From Brachymonas denitrificans (GTDB lineage: Bacteria; Pseudomonadota; Gammaproteobacteria; Burkholderiales; Burkholderiaceae_C), in assembly GCF_907163135.1 (NCBI RefSeq), contig NZ_CAJQUA010000001.1, forward strand, positions 1,255,001-1,319,000: a DNA stretch of 64,000 nucleotides. Direction: 5' to 3'. Positions 31,225 to 40,690 of the stretch are shown in pieces (within the stretch, counting starts at the first letter, position 1; each line of letters begins with the position of its first letter). A program made the position numbers and the translations under genes. Below the pieces are notes generated by a model. That model saw only the letters and a list, made by a program, of their open reading frames with translations. It was not told the DNA's origin and searched no databases.

Positions 31225-32103
31225 TTACAGGTTGCTGGCGTTAAAGGTATCGCAAGCCTTGACGGAGCCGGTTTGCAGGCCCGTATTGAACCAGCGCACG
31301 CGCTGCGCGCTGGAACCGTGGGTGAAACTGTCTGGTACGGCATAACCCTGGCTGCGCTTTTGCAGTGCATCATCGCCGATTTTCGCCGCGGCGTCCATCG
31401 CGCGTTCGATATCGCCCTGCTCCAGAATATGGCGCGCACGGTCGGCATGGTTGGCCCAGACGCCTGCCAGACAGTCGGCCTGCAGTTCCACGCGCACGCT
31501 CAGCGCGTTCATCTGGCGTTCGCTCACGCGGCCGCGCATGGAGTCGACCTTGTCGGTGATGCCCATCAGGTTCTGCACGTGGTGGCCCACCTCGTGCGCG
31601 ATCACGTAGGCCTCGGCAAACTCGCCGCTGGCGCCCAGGTCACGCTTGAGGGTGTTGAAAAAATCCAGATCCAGGTAGACCTTCTGGTCACCCGGGCAGT
31701 AGAACGGGCCCATGGCCGCCTGGCCGGTACCGCAGGCGGTGGCGGTGCGGCCGCTGTACAGCACCAGCTTGGGCTTTACGTAGCTGGCGCCGCTCTGGCG
31801 GAACAGGTCGGTCCAGACGTCTTCGGTATCGGCCAGCACGGTGGAGACGAAGGCGGCAACCGGATCCTCCTTCGGCGGAGCCGGTGCGGGTGCGCTCTGG
31901 GTGACCGGAGCAGAACCGCCCATGCCGGAAAGCACGTTGATGATGGTGAGCGGATTCACCCCGAAGATCATGCTGCCGACCAGCGCCAGCACAATGGTGC
32001 CAATGCCGATGCTGCGCCCGCCCAGCATGCCGCCGAAGCCGCCCCCGCCCTGGCCGCGGCGGTCTTCCACGTTATCGGACTGTCGATTGCCTTCCCATTT
32101 CAT
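31225..32103 (-). CDS. ypfJ: YpfJ-family neutral zinc metallopeptidase
   Basis: A 292-residue protein with a glycine-rich N-terminus (RRGQGGGGFGGMLGG), one membrane helix at about residues 32-52 and a peptidase domain with the zinc motif AHEVGHHVQ at about residue 170. The LQADCLAGVWA segment and the C-terminal DTFNASNL are family marks. The topology suggests a membrane-anchored protease; its substrate is unknown. The start at 32103 follows a weak AAAGGAAAT box. Confidence 0.9.
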   Translation of the reverse strand: MKWEGNRQSDNVEDRRGQGGGGFGGMLGGRSIGIGTIVLALVGSMIFGVNPLTIINVLSGMGGSAPVTQSAPAPAPPKEDPVAAFVSTVLADTEDVWTDLFRQSGASYVKPKLVLYSGRTATACGTGQAAMGPFYCPGDQKVYLDLDFFNTLKRDLGASGEFAEAYVIAHEVGHHVQNLMGITDKVDSMRGRVSERQMNALSVRVELQADCLAGVWANHADRARHILEQGDIERAMDAAAKIGDDALQKRSQGYAVPDSFTHGSSAQRVRWFNTGLQTGSVKACDTFNASNL

Positions 32104-32299
32104 TGTGATATTTCCTTTACAGTCTGGACAGCCATTGCGACTCCGCTCTCCCTGCGGGTCGGGTCTCATGCACAACGATTATGCGCCAGAGTCCCTGGCG
32201 GCGTACGGCTCTTTCTGTAGGAAAGATGCCAAACTTCCGTTACCGTGACACGGGTCTCGCCGGCCGCCCGGCCAGTTCCGTTTTACAACAGCTCAGCCC

Positions 32300-33205
32300 A
32301 TGAACAATACCGAACTCGCACTCCCCTACCCCGCCCTCGCCGACGAAATTGCCGTCCTGCTGGCCGATGCCAGCGTGAGCGTGCCGCCGCGCATCGTGGC
32401 GCCGCTGCATGGGGGCGGTTCGCTGTTCGTGATGCCGGGATCGGATACGCGCGTGGCCATGACCAAGGTGATCAGCTTCACGCCGGCCAATGTCGGTACG
32501 GCGCGGCCCACCATCCAGGGCGATGTGCTGGTGCTGGATGTGGCAACGGGCGAACGCCGGCTGATGCTGGACGGCCCCACCGTGACGGCACGACGCACGG
32601 CAGCCGTCTCGCTGCTGGCAGCGCAGCGCCTGGCACCCAATCCCGACGGGCCGGTGCTGATCGTGGGAGCGGGTGTGCAGGGCAAGGCGCATCTGGATGC
32701 GTTTGCCGCGGGACTGGGCAGCCGCCGCTTCCGCATCGCGTCGCGCTCCGCCGCCAGCGCGCAGGCCCTTGCCTCGCATGCGCACCTGCATGGACTGGAA
32801 GCAGAAGTGGTGACGGACCCGAACGCCGCGCTCGACGAGTGCCCGCTGGTGGTGACCTGCACGCCGGCGAGTCAGGCAGTGCTGCACGCCACGCCGCGCA
32901 AGGATGTGTTTGTTGCCGCCGTGGGTGCCTTCACGCCGGCGATGGTGGAACTCAGCCCGGGGTTCTGCCAGCATTTTGCCGCGCACGGACGCATCGTGGT
33001 GGATACGCCCGAGGCAGAGCACGAGGCGGGCGATCTGCTGCAGGCCGGGCTGGAGGTGGCCGGCATGCCGACGCTGACCGATGTGGTGTGCCGCGGCAGT
33101 GCCACACAGAAGGATCTGCCGGTGCTGTTCAAGAGCTGCGGCTGGGCCGGATGGGATCTGGCCGCGGCGCGGCTGGCCATGCGCGTGGCCGCGTCCGCGC
33201 AGTAA
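32300..33205 (+). CDS. Ornithine cyclodeaminase/mu-crystallin-family imino-acid reductase
   Basis: A 301-residue NAD(P)-dependent enzyme. The Rossmann motif VLIVGAGVQGKAHLDAF is at about residue 118, and the N-terminal half has the RVAMTKVISFTPAN substrate-side segment. Members of this subgroup reduce delta-1-pyrroline-2-carboxylate or delta-1-piperideine-2-carboxylate to proline or pipecolate, as in hydroxyproline catabolism; others are true cyclodeaminases. The gene stands alone between ypfJ and dcd, so context does not choose between them. Confidence 0.82.
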   Translation: MNNTELALPYPALADEIAVLLADASVSVPPRIVAPLHGGGSLFVMPGSDTRVAMTKVISFTPANVGTARPTIQGDVLVLDVATGERRLMLDGPTVTARRTAAVSLLAAQRLAPNPDGPVLIVGAGVQGKAHLDAFAAGLGSRRFRIASRSAASAQALASHAHLHGLEAEVVTDPNAALDECPLVVTCTPASQAVLHATPRKDVFVAAVGAFTPAMVELSPGFCQHFAAHGRIVVDTPEAEHEAGDLLQAGLEVAGMPTLTDVVCRGSATQKDLPVLFKSCGWAGWDLAAARLAMRVAASAQ

Positions 33206-33223
33206 GACTGCTGCGGCCCGGGA

Positions 33224-33793
33224 TCAGGTTTTGGGCAGCGTGACGCCAACCTGGCCCTGGTATTTGCCGCCGCGGTCCTTGTAGCTGGTTTCGCAGACTT
33301 CGTCGCTTTCGAAGAACAGCACCTGCGCACAGCCCTCGCCCGCGTAGATCTTGGCAGGCAGCGGCGTGGTGTTGCTGAATTCGAGCGTCACGTAGCCTTC
33401 CCACTCGGGCTCGAACGGCGTGACGTTGACGATGATGCCGCAGCGGGCATAGGTGCTCTTGCCCAGGCACACCGTCAGCACGTTGCGCGGAATGCGGAAA
33501 TACTCGACCGTGCGCGCCAGCGCGAAGCTGTTGGGCGGAATGATGCAGACATCGCTGTGGATGTCGACAAAGCTCTTCTCGTCGAAGTTCTTGGGGTCGA
33601 CCACCGTGCTGTGGATGTTGGTGAACACCTTGAACTCGGGGGCGCAGCGGATGTCGTAGCCGTAGCTGCTGGTGCCGTAGCTGACGATCTTGTGCCCCTC
33701 GGGCGAAAAACGGACCTGGTTCGGTTCGAATGGCTCGATCATGCCGTGCTGTTCGGCCATGCGGCGAATCCACTTGTCGCTCTTGATACTCAT
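33224..33793 (-). CDS. dcd: dCTP deaminase
   Basis: A 189-residue trimeric enzyme that converts dCTP to dUTP for thymidylate synthesis. Family motifs include [13 protein letters not shown] near residue 43, the [23 protein letters not shown] core near 110 and [13 protein letters not shown]. The length is right for the monofunctional proteobacterial form. It converges with the reductase gene 18 bp away. Confidence 0.97.
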   Translation of the reverse strand: MSIKSDKWIRRMAEQHGMIEPFEPNQVRFSPEGHKIVSYGTSSYGYDIRCAPEFKVFTNIHSTVVDPKNFDEKSFVDIHSDVCIIPPNSFALARTVEYFRIPRNVLTVCLGKSTYARCGIIVNVTPFEPEWEGYVTLEFSNTTPLPAKIYAGEGCAQVLFFESDEVCETSYKDRGGKYQGQVGVTLPKT

Positions 33794-33902
33794 GCTGTGC
33801 CCCGGAAAGTGCTGCCAGTTGTCATGGGCGTGATTCTACGCGGGCGGACGGGCTTGCCACTGGCTGGCCTGCAAGGAAGCCGCCCGGCGGGATGGCAGAC
33901 GC

Positions 33903-33929
33903 AAAAAAACCGGCTCACAGGGAGCCGGT
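33903..33929 (-). terminator. Rho-independent terminator after the cytochrome c gene
   Basis: Minus-strand reading: ACCGGCT, seven-base loop, AGCCGGT, then seven T. It lies 20 bp after the cytochrome stop. Confidence 0.88.
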
Positions 33930-33949
33930 CTGCTTGCAGGATCAGGCTG

Positions 33950-34264
33950 TCAGAACGACAGAATCCACTTCGCCAGTGTGCGGGCATCGGCCTCGCTCAC
34001 GTTGGGGTTGGGCGGCATGGGCACGGCGCCGAAGCTGCCGGAGCCGCCTTCGCGGATTTTCTGCACCAGGGCGGCCTCGGCCGACTTGCCCTTGTAGCGG
34101 GCGGCAATGTCCTTGTAGGACGGGCCGACCACGCGCTTGTCGACGGTGTGGCAGCTCAGGCAGTTCTTGGAGCGTGCCAGCGCCTCGGACGCCTGGGCGC
34201 CCTGAACCACGCCGAACAGCAGGCCCGCTGCGACAGCGATGCTGGAGATGGTGGTGAGTTTCAT
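33950..34264 (-). CDS. Small periplasmic class I cytochrome c (c551/c5 type)
   Basis: A 104-residue exported protein: Sec signal peptide of about 25 residues (cleavage after AQA), then a single haem-binding CLSCH at about residue 35 and an axial-ligand methionine probably in the VPMPPNP segment at about 82. The compact single-haem size fits cytochrome c551-type electron carriers between the bc1 complex and terminal reductases or oxidases. AGGAG precedes the ATG by six bases. No respiratory genes are adjacent. Confidence 0.9.
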   Translation of the reverse strand: MKLTTISSIAVAAGLLFGVVQGAQASEALARSKNCLSCHTVDKRVVGPSYKDIAARYKGKSAEAALVQKIREGGSGSFGAVPMPPNPNVSEADARTLAKWILSF

Positions 34265-34462
34265 GGAAGCTCCTTTGCTGGATATCTTGCAGGCCTTTGC
34301 GGTCTGCCTGTGCGTTTGGATCGGGCCCTGCGCAGAAAAGTTCCGCAGGGGATGCCGCCTTTTGCACCGCATCTTAGCGGTTTGCCGCCCCCGTGCGCGA
34401 GTGGCAAACACGCATTTGCGCAAGGTTACAGCATGGTGTCGCAGCTGCGAGACAGCGCCCGC

Positions 34463-35560
34463 TTACTTGCCCAGCGGCGGCGCCTGCACGCCCTGTGCCA
34501 GCCAGTTCATGGACAGCACCTGGGCATCGCTCAGCGTCTGGCCGGCGGGTACGCGCAGCTTGCCCTCGCGATCGGTGATGGGGCCGGCGAACGGCTGCAG
34601 CTTGCCAACGGCCAGCTCCTGCTGGCGGCGCAGCACTTCCTGCTGTACGGCAGCAGGCACCTTGCGGCCGAAATCGCCCACGCGGATCGCGCCCTGGCGC
34701 ACGCCGTTCCAGACGTTCTGGCTCTTCCAGCTGCCCTGCTGCAGGGCCTTGATGCGCGAGACCTCGTAGTCGCCCCACAGGTGCGAGATGGACAGCAACT
34801 GATGGTCGGGCGCGTAGCGGCGCATGTCGGAGTGGTAGCCGATGACCCAGCGGCCGCGCTGCTGCGCCGCCACCGGCACGGCAGTGGAGCCGGTATGGAA
34901 AGCCAGCACGTCGGCGCCCTGGTCCATCAACAGCGTGGCAGCTTCGCGCTCGCGCGAGGGGTTGAACCATTCGTTGAGCCAGATCACGCGCACCTGGGCT
35001 TTCGGATTGACCGAGCGCATGCCCTGCGTGAAGGCATTGATGCCCTGCAGCACCTCGGGAATCGGGAAGCCGACCACGTAGCCGGCCAGGTTCGACTTGG
35101 TGACGCGGCCGGCGGCGATGCCGGCGAGATAGCGGCCCTCGTAGTAGCGGGCATTGGCCGTGGCGATGTTGGGCGCCTGGCGGTAGCCGGTCAGCACCTC
35201 GAACTTCACCTGCGGAAATTCGCGCGCCACTTTCATGGCCGGTTCCATGTAGCCGAAGCTGGTGGTGAAGATGATCTGGTTGCCCTGGCGCGCCAGATCG
35301 CGCAGCACGCGCTCGGCATCCGGGCCTTCGGCCACGCTGGCGACATGGGTGGTGCGCACGCTGTTGCCCAGCGCGCGTTCCACCTGCAGGCGGGCATCGT
35401 CATGCTGGCGTGTCCAGCCGGCATCGGTCACGGGAGTGACGTACATCCAGGCAGCACGAACAGGGGTGGAGGGAGAAGACCCGGAGGTCTGGGCGGAGAC
35501 GCCGGGTACGGCGGACATGGCCAAAGCGGCCAGCAGTGTGGCCGCGAGGTTTTTATACAT
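34463..35560 (-). CDS. BMP-family ABC transporter binding protein (paralogue 1, non-lipidated)
   Basis: A 365-residue periplasmic binding protein of the basic-membrane-protein (BMP/PnrA) family, which binds nucleosides or purines. It carries a Sec signal with an AxA-type cleavage site (GVSA-Q), not a lipobox. Motifs shared with the paralogue at 35737 are DAERVLRDLA, TSFGYMEPAMKVAREFP and the YYEGRYLAGIAAG region. It lies after a terminator, last in the transporter cluster, so it may be expressed apart from it. The ligand is not predictable from sequence. Confidence 0.87.
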   Translation of the reverse strand: MYKNLAATLLAALAMSAVPGVSAQTSGSSPSTPVRAAWMYVTPVTDAGWTRQHDDARLQVERALGNSVRTTHVASVAEGPDAERVLRDLARQGNQIIFTTSFGYMEPAMKVAREFPQVKFEVLTGYRQAPNIATANARYYEGRYLAGIAAGRVTKSNLAGYVVGFPIPEVLQGINAFTQGMRSVNPKAQVRVIWLNEWFNPSREREAATLLMDQGADVLAFHTGSTAVPVAAQQRGRWVIGYHSDMRRYAPDHQLLSISHLWGDYEVSRIKALQQGSWKSQNVWNGVRQGAIRVGDFGRKVPAAVQQEVLRRQQELAVGKLQPFAGPITDREGKLRVPAGQTLSDAQVLSMNWLAQGVQAPPLGK

Positions 35561-35691
35561 GGTGTTCCTCTACATGGCTCCGGAAAAGAAAAACTCTGCC
35601 GGCTGGAGCAAGGCCGTTGCAGAGGGCGGGATTTTACTGCCGTGGCGGATGCTGGAGGAGCACAAACATGCATGCGTGCGCTACAGACCAC

Positions 35692-35718
35692 AAAAATGCC
35701 TGCTCGGAGCAGGCATTT
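35692..35718 (-). terminator. Rho-independent terminator between the two BMP genes
   Basis: Minus-strand reading: ATGCCTGCT, three-base loop, AGCAGGCAT, then a TTTTT run. It sits 19 bp after the stop of the lipoprotein binding protein and 130 bp before the second binding-protein gene. Confidence 0.85.
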
Positions 35719-35736
35719 GAAAAACACGGCCAGGCT

Positions 35737-36897
35737 TTACTTGGCACCCGGCACCTGGCCTTCGATGCCCTTCACGTAGAAGTTGATGCCGCGCAGGAAC
35801 TTGTCATCGGCGACCTGGTCCTTGGCCAGCAGTTCCTTGCCGGACTGATCCAGCACAGGGCCTTTCCAGATGTGGAAGCTGCCGTCCCTCAGGCCGGCGC
35901 GCACTTCGTCCAGCTTGGCCTTGGCATCGGCAGGCACATCGGCGGCCAGCGAGACCAGGTCGATGGCACCTTCCTTCACGCCCCACCAGGATTCACCGCT
36001 CTGCCATTTGCCATCCAGCACGTCGCGCACGGTCTTGATGTAGTACGGGCCCCAGTTGATCACGGCCGAGCCCAGGTGCGCCTTGGGACCGTATTGCGTC
36101 ATGTCGGAATCCCAGCCGAAGCCGCGCTTGCCCATTTTTTCGGCAGTCTGCAGCACGGCGGACGAGTCGGTGTTCTGCATCAGGATGTCGGCGCCGCCGT
36201 TGATCAGGGCTGTGGCCGCCTCGGTTTCCTTTGGCGGATTGAACCATTCGTTCACCCAGACGACCTTGGTGGTGATGGCCGGGTTGACGCTCTGCGCGCC
36301 CAGCGTGAAGCTGTTGATGTTGCGCAGCACTTCGGGGATCGGCACCGAAGCGACGACGCCAAGCACGTTGCTCTGGGTCATCTTGCCGGCGATCACGCCA
36401 GCCATGTAGGCGCCTTCGTAAGTGCGGCTGTCGTAGGTGGAGAGGTTGGCAGCGGTCTTGTAGCCGGTGGCGTGCTCGAACCTGGCATCCGGGAAGTCGC
36501 GCGCGACCTTGACCATGGACTCCATGTAGCCGAAGGTGGTGCCGAAAATCAGCTGATTGCCTTGCGACGCCATGTCGCGCAGCACGCGCTCGGCGTCAGA
36601 GGATTCGGGCACTTTCTCGACGAAGCTGGTCTGCACCTTGTCGCCGAATTCCTTCTCGACGGCCTTGCGGGCATTGTCGTGCGCGAAGGTCCAGCCGCCA
36701 TCGCCCACCGGGCCAATGTAGGCAAAGGCAATCTTCAGCGGGCCCTTGCCGGCCGTTGCCGGGGCGGACGCGCTGGCGGCCGGTGCCGCGGAGGCGCCGG
36801 TGGCCGGTGCGTCCTTCTGGCCACAGGCGGCCAGGGTGAAGGCAGCCGCGGTGAACGCAGCGGCGCGCAGTGCGGTGCGCTTGGAAAAATCGATCAT
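35737..36897 (-). CDS. BMP-family ABC transporter binding lipoprotein (paralogue 2)
   Basis: A 386-residue substrate-binding protein. The signal peptide ends in a lipobox LAAC at about residues 22-25, so it is anchored as a lipoprotein, followed by an Ala/Pro-rich linker. The BMP core shows KIAFAYIGPVGDGGWTFAHD, FGTTFGYMESMVKVA and EGAYMAGVIAGKM. It is the first gene after the two permeases and is probably the main binding protein of this importer, likely for purines or nucleosides. Confidence 0.9.
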   Translation of the reverse strand: MIDFSKRTALRAAAFTAAAFTLAACGQKDAPATGASAAPAASASAPATAGKGPLKIAFAYIGPVGDGGWTFAHDNARKAVEKEFGDKVQTSFVEKVPESSDAERVLRDMASQGNQLIFGTTFGYMESMVKVARDFPDARFEHATGYKTAANLSTYDSRTYEGAYMAGVIAGKMTQSNVLGVVASVPIPEVLRNINSFTLGAQSVNPAITTKVVWVNEWFNPPKETEAATALINGGADILMQNTDSSAVLQTAEKMGKRGFGWDSDMTQYGPKAHLGSAVINWGPYYIKTVRDVLDGKWQSGESWWGVKEGAIDLVSLAADVPADAKAKLDEVRAGLRDGSFHIWKGPVLDQSGKELLAKDQVADDKFLRGINFYVKGIEGQVPGAK

Positions 36898-36951
36898 GAG
36901 CGAGGCTCCGTAGTGGGTGATTCTGGGGCGGCCGCCCCTGCGGTGCGGCCT

Positions 36952-37872
36952 TCAGCCGCCCGGATGGAACGGCTTGCCGAGTGCTGCCGGCATATTAATG
37001 CGAATCCATGTCGGATTGCGCGAGATCAGCGCCAGCACGACGATGGTGGCGACATAGGGCAACATGGTGAGCAGCTGGCTGGGCATGTCCACGCCCTGGC
37101 TCTGCAGCCAGAACTGCAGCATGGTAACGCCGCCAAACAGCCAGGCGCCCAGCAGCACGCGCAGCGGACGCCAGGTGGCGAAGGTGGTGAGCGCCAGCGC
37201 GATCCAGCCCTTGCCGGCGACCATGCCTTCCACCCACAGCGGCGTGTAGACGACCGACAGGAATGCCCCGGCCAGCCCACACAGCATGCCGCCGGCGACG
37301 ATGGCAGCCAGGCGGATGCGGCGCACCGGATAGCCCAGTGCGTGCGCCGATTCGGGCGCCTCGCCCACGCTGCGCACCACCAGACCGGTGCGCGTGCGGT
37401 AGAAAAACCACAGCAGGCCGAACGCCAGCGCCACCGACAGATACACCACCGGATGCTGGCGGAACAGCGCGGTGCCGATCCAGGGCAGATCGGACAGCAG
37501 CGGCACGGCATGCTGGGCGCGCGCCGGCAGGCTGGCCTGCACGTAGCCGGTGCCGGCAAAGGCCGAGAAGCCGGCGCCGAACAGCGACAGCGCCAGTCCG
37601 GTAGCAAACTGGTTGGTATTGAGCCAGATCACCAGATAGCCCAGCGCAGCGGCGAGCAGGCCGCCGGCAATCATGCCGGCGGCAAAGCCGACCCAGTCGT
37701 TGCCGGTATGCACCACGGTGGCAAAGCCCGCCAGCGCGGCGCACAGCATCATGCCTTCGGCACCGAGGTTGACCACCCCGGCCTTTTCATTGATCAGCAG
37801 ACCGAGCGAAGCCAGTGCCAGCACGGTGCCGGCGCTGAGCATGGAAGCGACGAGCAGTGCGGACTGTTCCAT
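36952..37872 (-). CDS. ABC transporter permease, nucleoside/BMP type (second permease)
   Basis: A 306-residue inner-membrane permease with eight to ten hydrophobic helices. The segment LLINEKAGVVNLGAEGMML at about residue 24 is the hallmark of the smaller permease in BMP-dependent importers (RbsC-like, YufQ-type). The ATG shares one base with the stop of the larger permease (TGATG), giving coupled translation. The binding lipoprotein follows 54 bp later. Confidence 0.92.
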   Translation of the reverse strand: MEQSALLVASMLSAGTVLALASLGLLINEKAGVVNLGAEGMMLCAALAGFATVVHTGNDWVGFAAGMIAGGLLAAALGYLVIWLNTNQFATGLALSLFGAGFSAFAGTGYVQASLPARAQHAVPLLSDLPWIGTALFRQHPVVYLSVALAFGLLWFFYRTRTGLVVRSVGEAPESAHALGYPVRRIRLAAIVAGGMLCGLAGAFLSVVYTPLWVEGMVAGKGWIALALTTFATWRPLRVLLGAWLFGGVTMLQFWLQSQGVDMPSQLLTMLPYVATIVVLALISRNPTWIRINMPAALGKPFHPGG

Positions 37873-38960
37873 CACGCCCCTCCTTTCGCGGCAGCCTGCG
37901 GGCGCAGCCACTGCAGGCGGTAGTGGATCCAGGTATCGCAGGCCAGCAGCGTGAACAGCAGCAGCCCCTGGAACACGCCGGTGATGGACTTGGGCAGCCC
38001 CAGGCGCGACTGCGCCAATTCTCCGCCGATATAGAACATGCTCATGAGGATGGCCGACAGCACCATGCCGAAGGGATGCAGACGCCCGACAAAGGCGACA
38101 ATGATGGCGGCAAAACCGTAACCCGCCGGCACGTGCGGCGTCAGCTGGCCGAGCGGCCCGGCCACTTCCAGGGCACCGGCCAGGCCGGCGGCACCGCCGG
38201 AAATCAGCAGTGCCGTCCACAGCGCGCGACGCGAGGAAAATCCGGCAAAGCGTGCGGCAGCCGGAGCCAGTCCGCCGACCTGCTGGGCAAAGCCGGAAAT
38301 GGTGCGGAACAGGAAAATCCACAGCAGCCCGGCGCCCAGCAGCGCAATCAGCAGGCCCGCCGACACGCGCGAGCCTTCCATCAGGAGCGGAATCGCAGTC
38401 ACGGCCTCGAACATGCGCGTCTGCGGGAAGTTGTAGCCCATGGGATCCTTCCAAGGGCCATAGACGAGATAGCCCAGCACCTGCTCGGCCACGTAGACCA
38501 GCATCAGGCTGACCAGGATTTCGTTGGCATGGAAGCGGTCGCGCAACAGCGCCACGATGCCGGCCCAGGCCATGCCGCCCAGCACGCCGGCCGCCAGCAC
38601 GGCCAGCACGATCCAGCGGCCGGTCTGCGCATCGGCCATCAGCGCCACGCCACCGGCCGTGACGGCACCGAGAATGAACTGCCCTTCCGCCCCGATGTTC
38701 CAGACGTTGGAGCGGAAGCACACCGCCAGGCCCAGTGCGATGATCAGCAGCGGCGTGGCCTTGACCATCAGCTCGCCGATGGCATAGGCGTTCTTGAGCG
38801 GCTCGACAAAGAACACATTCAGGCCCTGCACCGGATCCTTGCCCAGCAGGATGAACAGCAGCACGCCGATCAGCACCGTCAGGGCCAGCGCCAGCACGGG
38901 CGAAGCGTAGCTCCAGAAACGCGAGGGCCGCGCGCGCGGCACGAGTTGCAAGGCCTTCAT
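37872..38960 (-). CDS. ABC transporter permease, nucleoside/BMP type (first permease)
   Basis: A 362-residue polytopic inner-membrane protein (YufP-like). FRSNVWNIGAEGQFILGAV at about residue 82 is the conserved cytoplasmic coupling region, with hydrophobic helices before and after. It pairs with the permease at 36952 to form the channel. Its start overlaps the ATPase stop by four bases (ATGA), so ATPase, permease 1 and permease 2 form one coupled unit. Confidence 0.92.
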   Translation of the reverse strand: MKALQLVPRARPSRFWSYASPVLALALTVLIGVLLFILLGKDPVQGLNVFFVEPLKNAYAIGELMVKATPLLIIALGLAVCFRSNVWNIGAEGQFILGAVTAGGVALMADAQTGRWIVLAVLAAGVLGGMAWAGIVALLRDRFHANEILVSLMLVYVAEQVLGYLVYGPWKDPMGYNFPQTRMFEAVTAIPLLMEGSRVSAGLLIALLGAGLLWIFLFRTISGFAQQVGGLAPAAARFAGFSSRRALWTALLISGGAAGLAGALEVAGPLGQLTPHVPAGYGFAAIIVAFVGRLHPFGMVLSAILMSMFYIGGELAQSRLGLPKSITGVFQGLLLFTLLACDTWIHYRLQWLRPQAAAKGGA

Positions 38961-40489
38961 GCTGGCACCTCCATCGCTGCGGCAAGCGGAGACACGTCCC
39001 ACAGGCCGCTCATCCAGGCACCCAGCTGCTCCACCGTGGCCTCGCTGGCCGGAATCGACGGCGACAGCCGTCCGCGCGCCAGCACCAGCAGGCGATCACT
39101 CAATGCAAACAATTCGTCCAGTTCCTCACTCACGACCAGAACCGCGCAGCCAGCGTCGCGCAAGGCCAGGATCTCGGCATGGATCTGCGCCTGCGCGCCC
39201 ACGTCCATGCCCCAGGTCGGCTGCGACAGGATCAGCAGCTGCGGCCCGCCGTCGATCTCGCGTCCCACGATGTATTTCTGCAGATTGCCGCCGGACAATG
39301 CCCGCGCAGGCACATCCACGCCGGCCGCCTTGACGCCGAAGCGCTCGATGATGCCCTGTGCCTGCGCACGCAGCCGGCCCATGCGGATCCAGCCGCCCGG
39401 TGCCACCGCCTCGCGCCGCGTCAGCAGCAGGTTGTGTGCCAACCCGAGCATGGGCACGGCGCCGCGTCCGAGGCGCTCTTCCGGCACCACATGCATGCCG
39501 GCAGCGCGGCGACGGCGCGGGCCCCACTGGCTCACGTCCTGTCCGTGCAGGCGCACCATGCCGGGAGCGGCACGCCGGTCCTCGCCATCGAGCGCCGCCA
39601 GCAGTTCATGCTGGCCGTTGCCCGACACGCCGGCAATGCCCACCACCTCACCCGCACGCACTTCGAAGGAGATACCCTGCAGCTCGGTACCGAACTGGTG
39701 GCTGCTCGGCAGGCTCAGGCCATAGACCTCCAGCACCTGCCCGCCCGGCGTGCTGGGGCGTTTGCGCAGCGCCGGCGGCTCGGCCCCGATCATCATGCGG
39801 CTGAGGGAGGCGTTGCTCTCCAGCTGCGGATTGCATTCGCCGCTGACACGGCCGCCGCGCAGCACCGTGCAGGCCGTGCACAGGGAGCGGATTTCGTGCA
39901 GCTTGTGGCTGATGTAGAGAATGCTGCAGCCTTCGGACGCCAGCCGCCGCAGCACCTCGAACAGACCCTGCACTGCCTGCGGCGTCAGCACCGAGGTGGG
40001 CTCGTCCAGGATCAGCAGGCGCGGGTTGGTCAGCAAGGCACGGATGATCTCGACGCGCTGGCGTTCGCCCACGCCCAGTGTGTGCACGGCGCGATCGGGA
40101 TCGATCGGCAGGCCGTAGGTCGCGGCCTTCTCGCGGATCATGGCGCTGACCTGCGCCAGGCTGTGGCTGCGGTCCAGGCCGAGCCAGACGTTTTCGGCGA
40201 CGGTAAGGGTGTCGAACAGGCTGAAATGCTGAAACACCATGGCGATGCCCAGCGCGCGCGCCTGTTGCGGCGTTTCCACACGCACCGGCTGACCATCGAT
40301 GGCGATGCTGCCTTCGTCGGCCTGCACGGCACCGTAGATGATCTTCATCAGCGTGGATTTTCCAGCGCCGTTTTCGCCGAGTACGGCATGGATTTCGCCC
40401 GGCTGTACCGTGAGGGAGACGGACTCGTTGGCAGTGACGCCGGGATAGCGCTTGGTGATGTCGGTAAGCTGCAGTCGGGGTGCGGGCAT
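38957..40489 (-). CDS. ABC transporter ATPase, duplicated (nucleoside/BMP type)
   Basis: A 510-residue protein with two fused ATPase domains, as in RbsA/YufO-type importers. Domain 1 has Walker A GENGAGKST, a signature replaced by LGVGERQRVEI and Walker B LLILDEPTSVL. Domain 2 has a degenerate Walker A (GVSGNGQHELL, no Lys-Thr), signature LSGGNLQKYI and Walker B LLILSQPTWGMD in which the usual catalytic Glu position is altered. The first site is therefore probably the hydrolysing one. The frame is open for 260 codons further upstream, but MPAPRLQLTDITKRYPG at 40489 is the natural start. Confidence 0.93.
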   Translation of the reverse strand: MPAPRLQLTDITKRYPGVTANESVSLTVQPGEIHAVLGENGAGKSTLMKIIYGAVQADEGSIAIDGQPVRVETPQQARALGIAMVFQHFSLFDTLTVAENVWLGLDRSHSLAQVSAMIREKAATYGLPIDPDRAVHTLGVGERQRVEIIRALLTNPRLLILDEPTSVLTPQAVQGLFEVLRRLASEGCSILYISHKLHEIRSLCTACTVLRGGRVSGECNPQLESNASLSRMMIGAEPPALRKRPSTPGGQVLEVYGLSLPSSHQFGTELQGISFEVRAGEVVGIAGVSGNGQHELLAALDGEDRRAAPGMVRLHGQDVSQWGPRRRRAAGMHVVPEERLGRGAVPMLGLAHNLLLTRREAVAPGGWIRMGRLRAQAQGIIERFGVKAAGVDVPARALSGGNLQKYIVGREIDGGPQLLILSQPTWGMDVGAQAQIHAEILALRDAGCAVLVVSEELDELFALSDRLLVLARGRLSPSIPASEATVEQLGAWMSGLWDVSPLAAAMEVPA

Positions 40490-40690
40490 GGGTTGCGCGG
40501 ACGGGCTGGGCTCCCTGCCTTGCAGGCAGGGTTGCTGAAAAGTGCCTATTGTCGGTGCAAACGCACGCTTTGTGACAGATCGTGTCGCAGTTTTCGGCAC
40601 TGCATGCCCGCACCGCAAGTGCTGCCATCGGCCCCGGCTGGCATCCTGCAGCGCACAATAGGGCATCTTTGGCAAGAACCTGCAAACACC

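Noticed and set aside
36952-38985. A single 677-codon frame spanning both permease genes, suggesting a fused permease
   Set aside because: Only the second half matches a permease; the first part is an out-of-frame reading of the first permease gene. The two genes have their own starts and stops, overlapping by one base.
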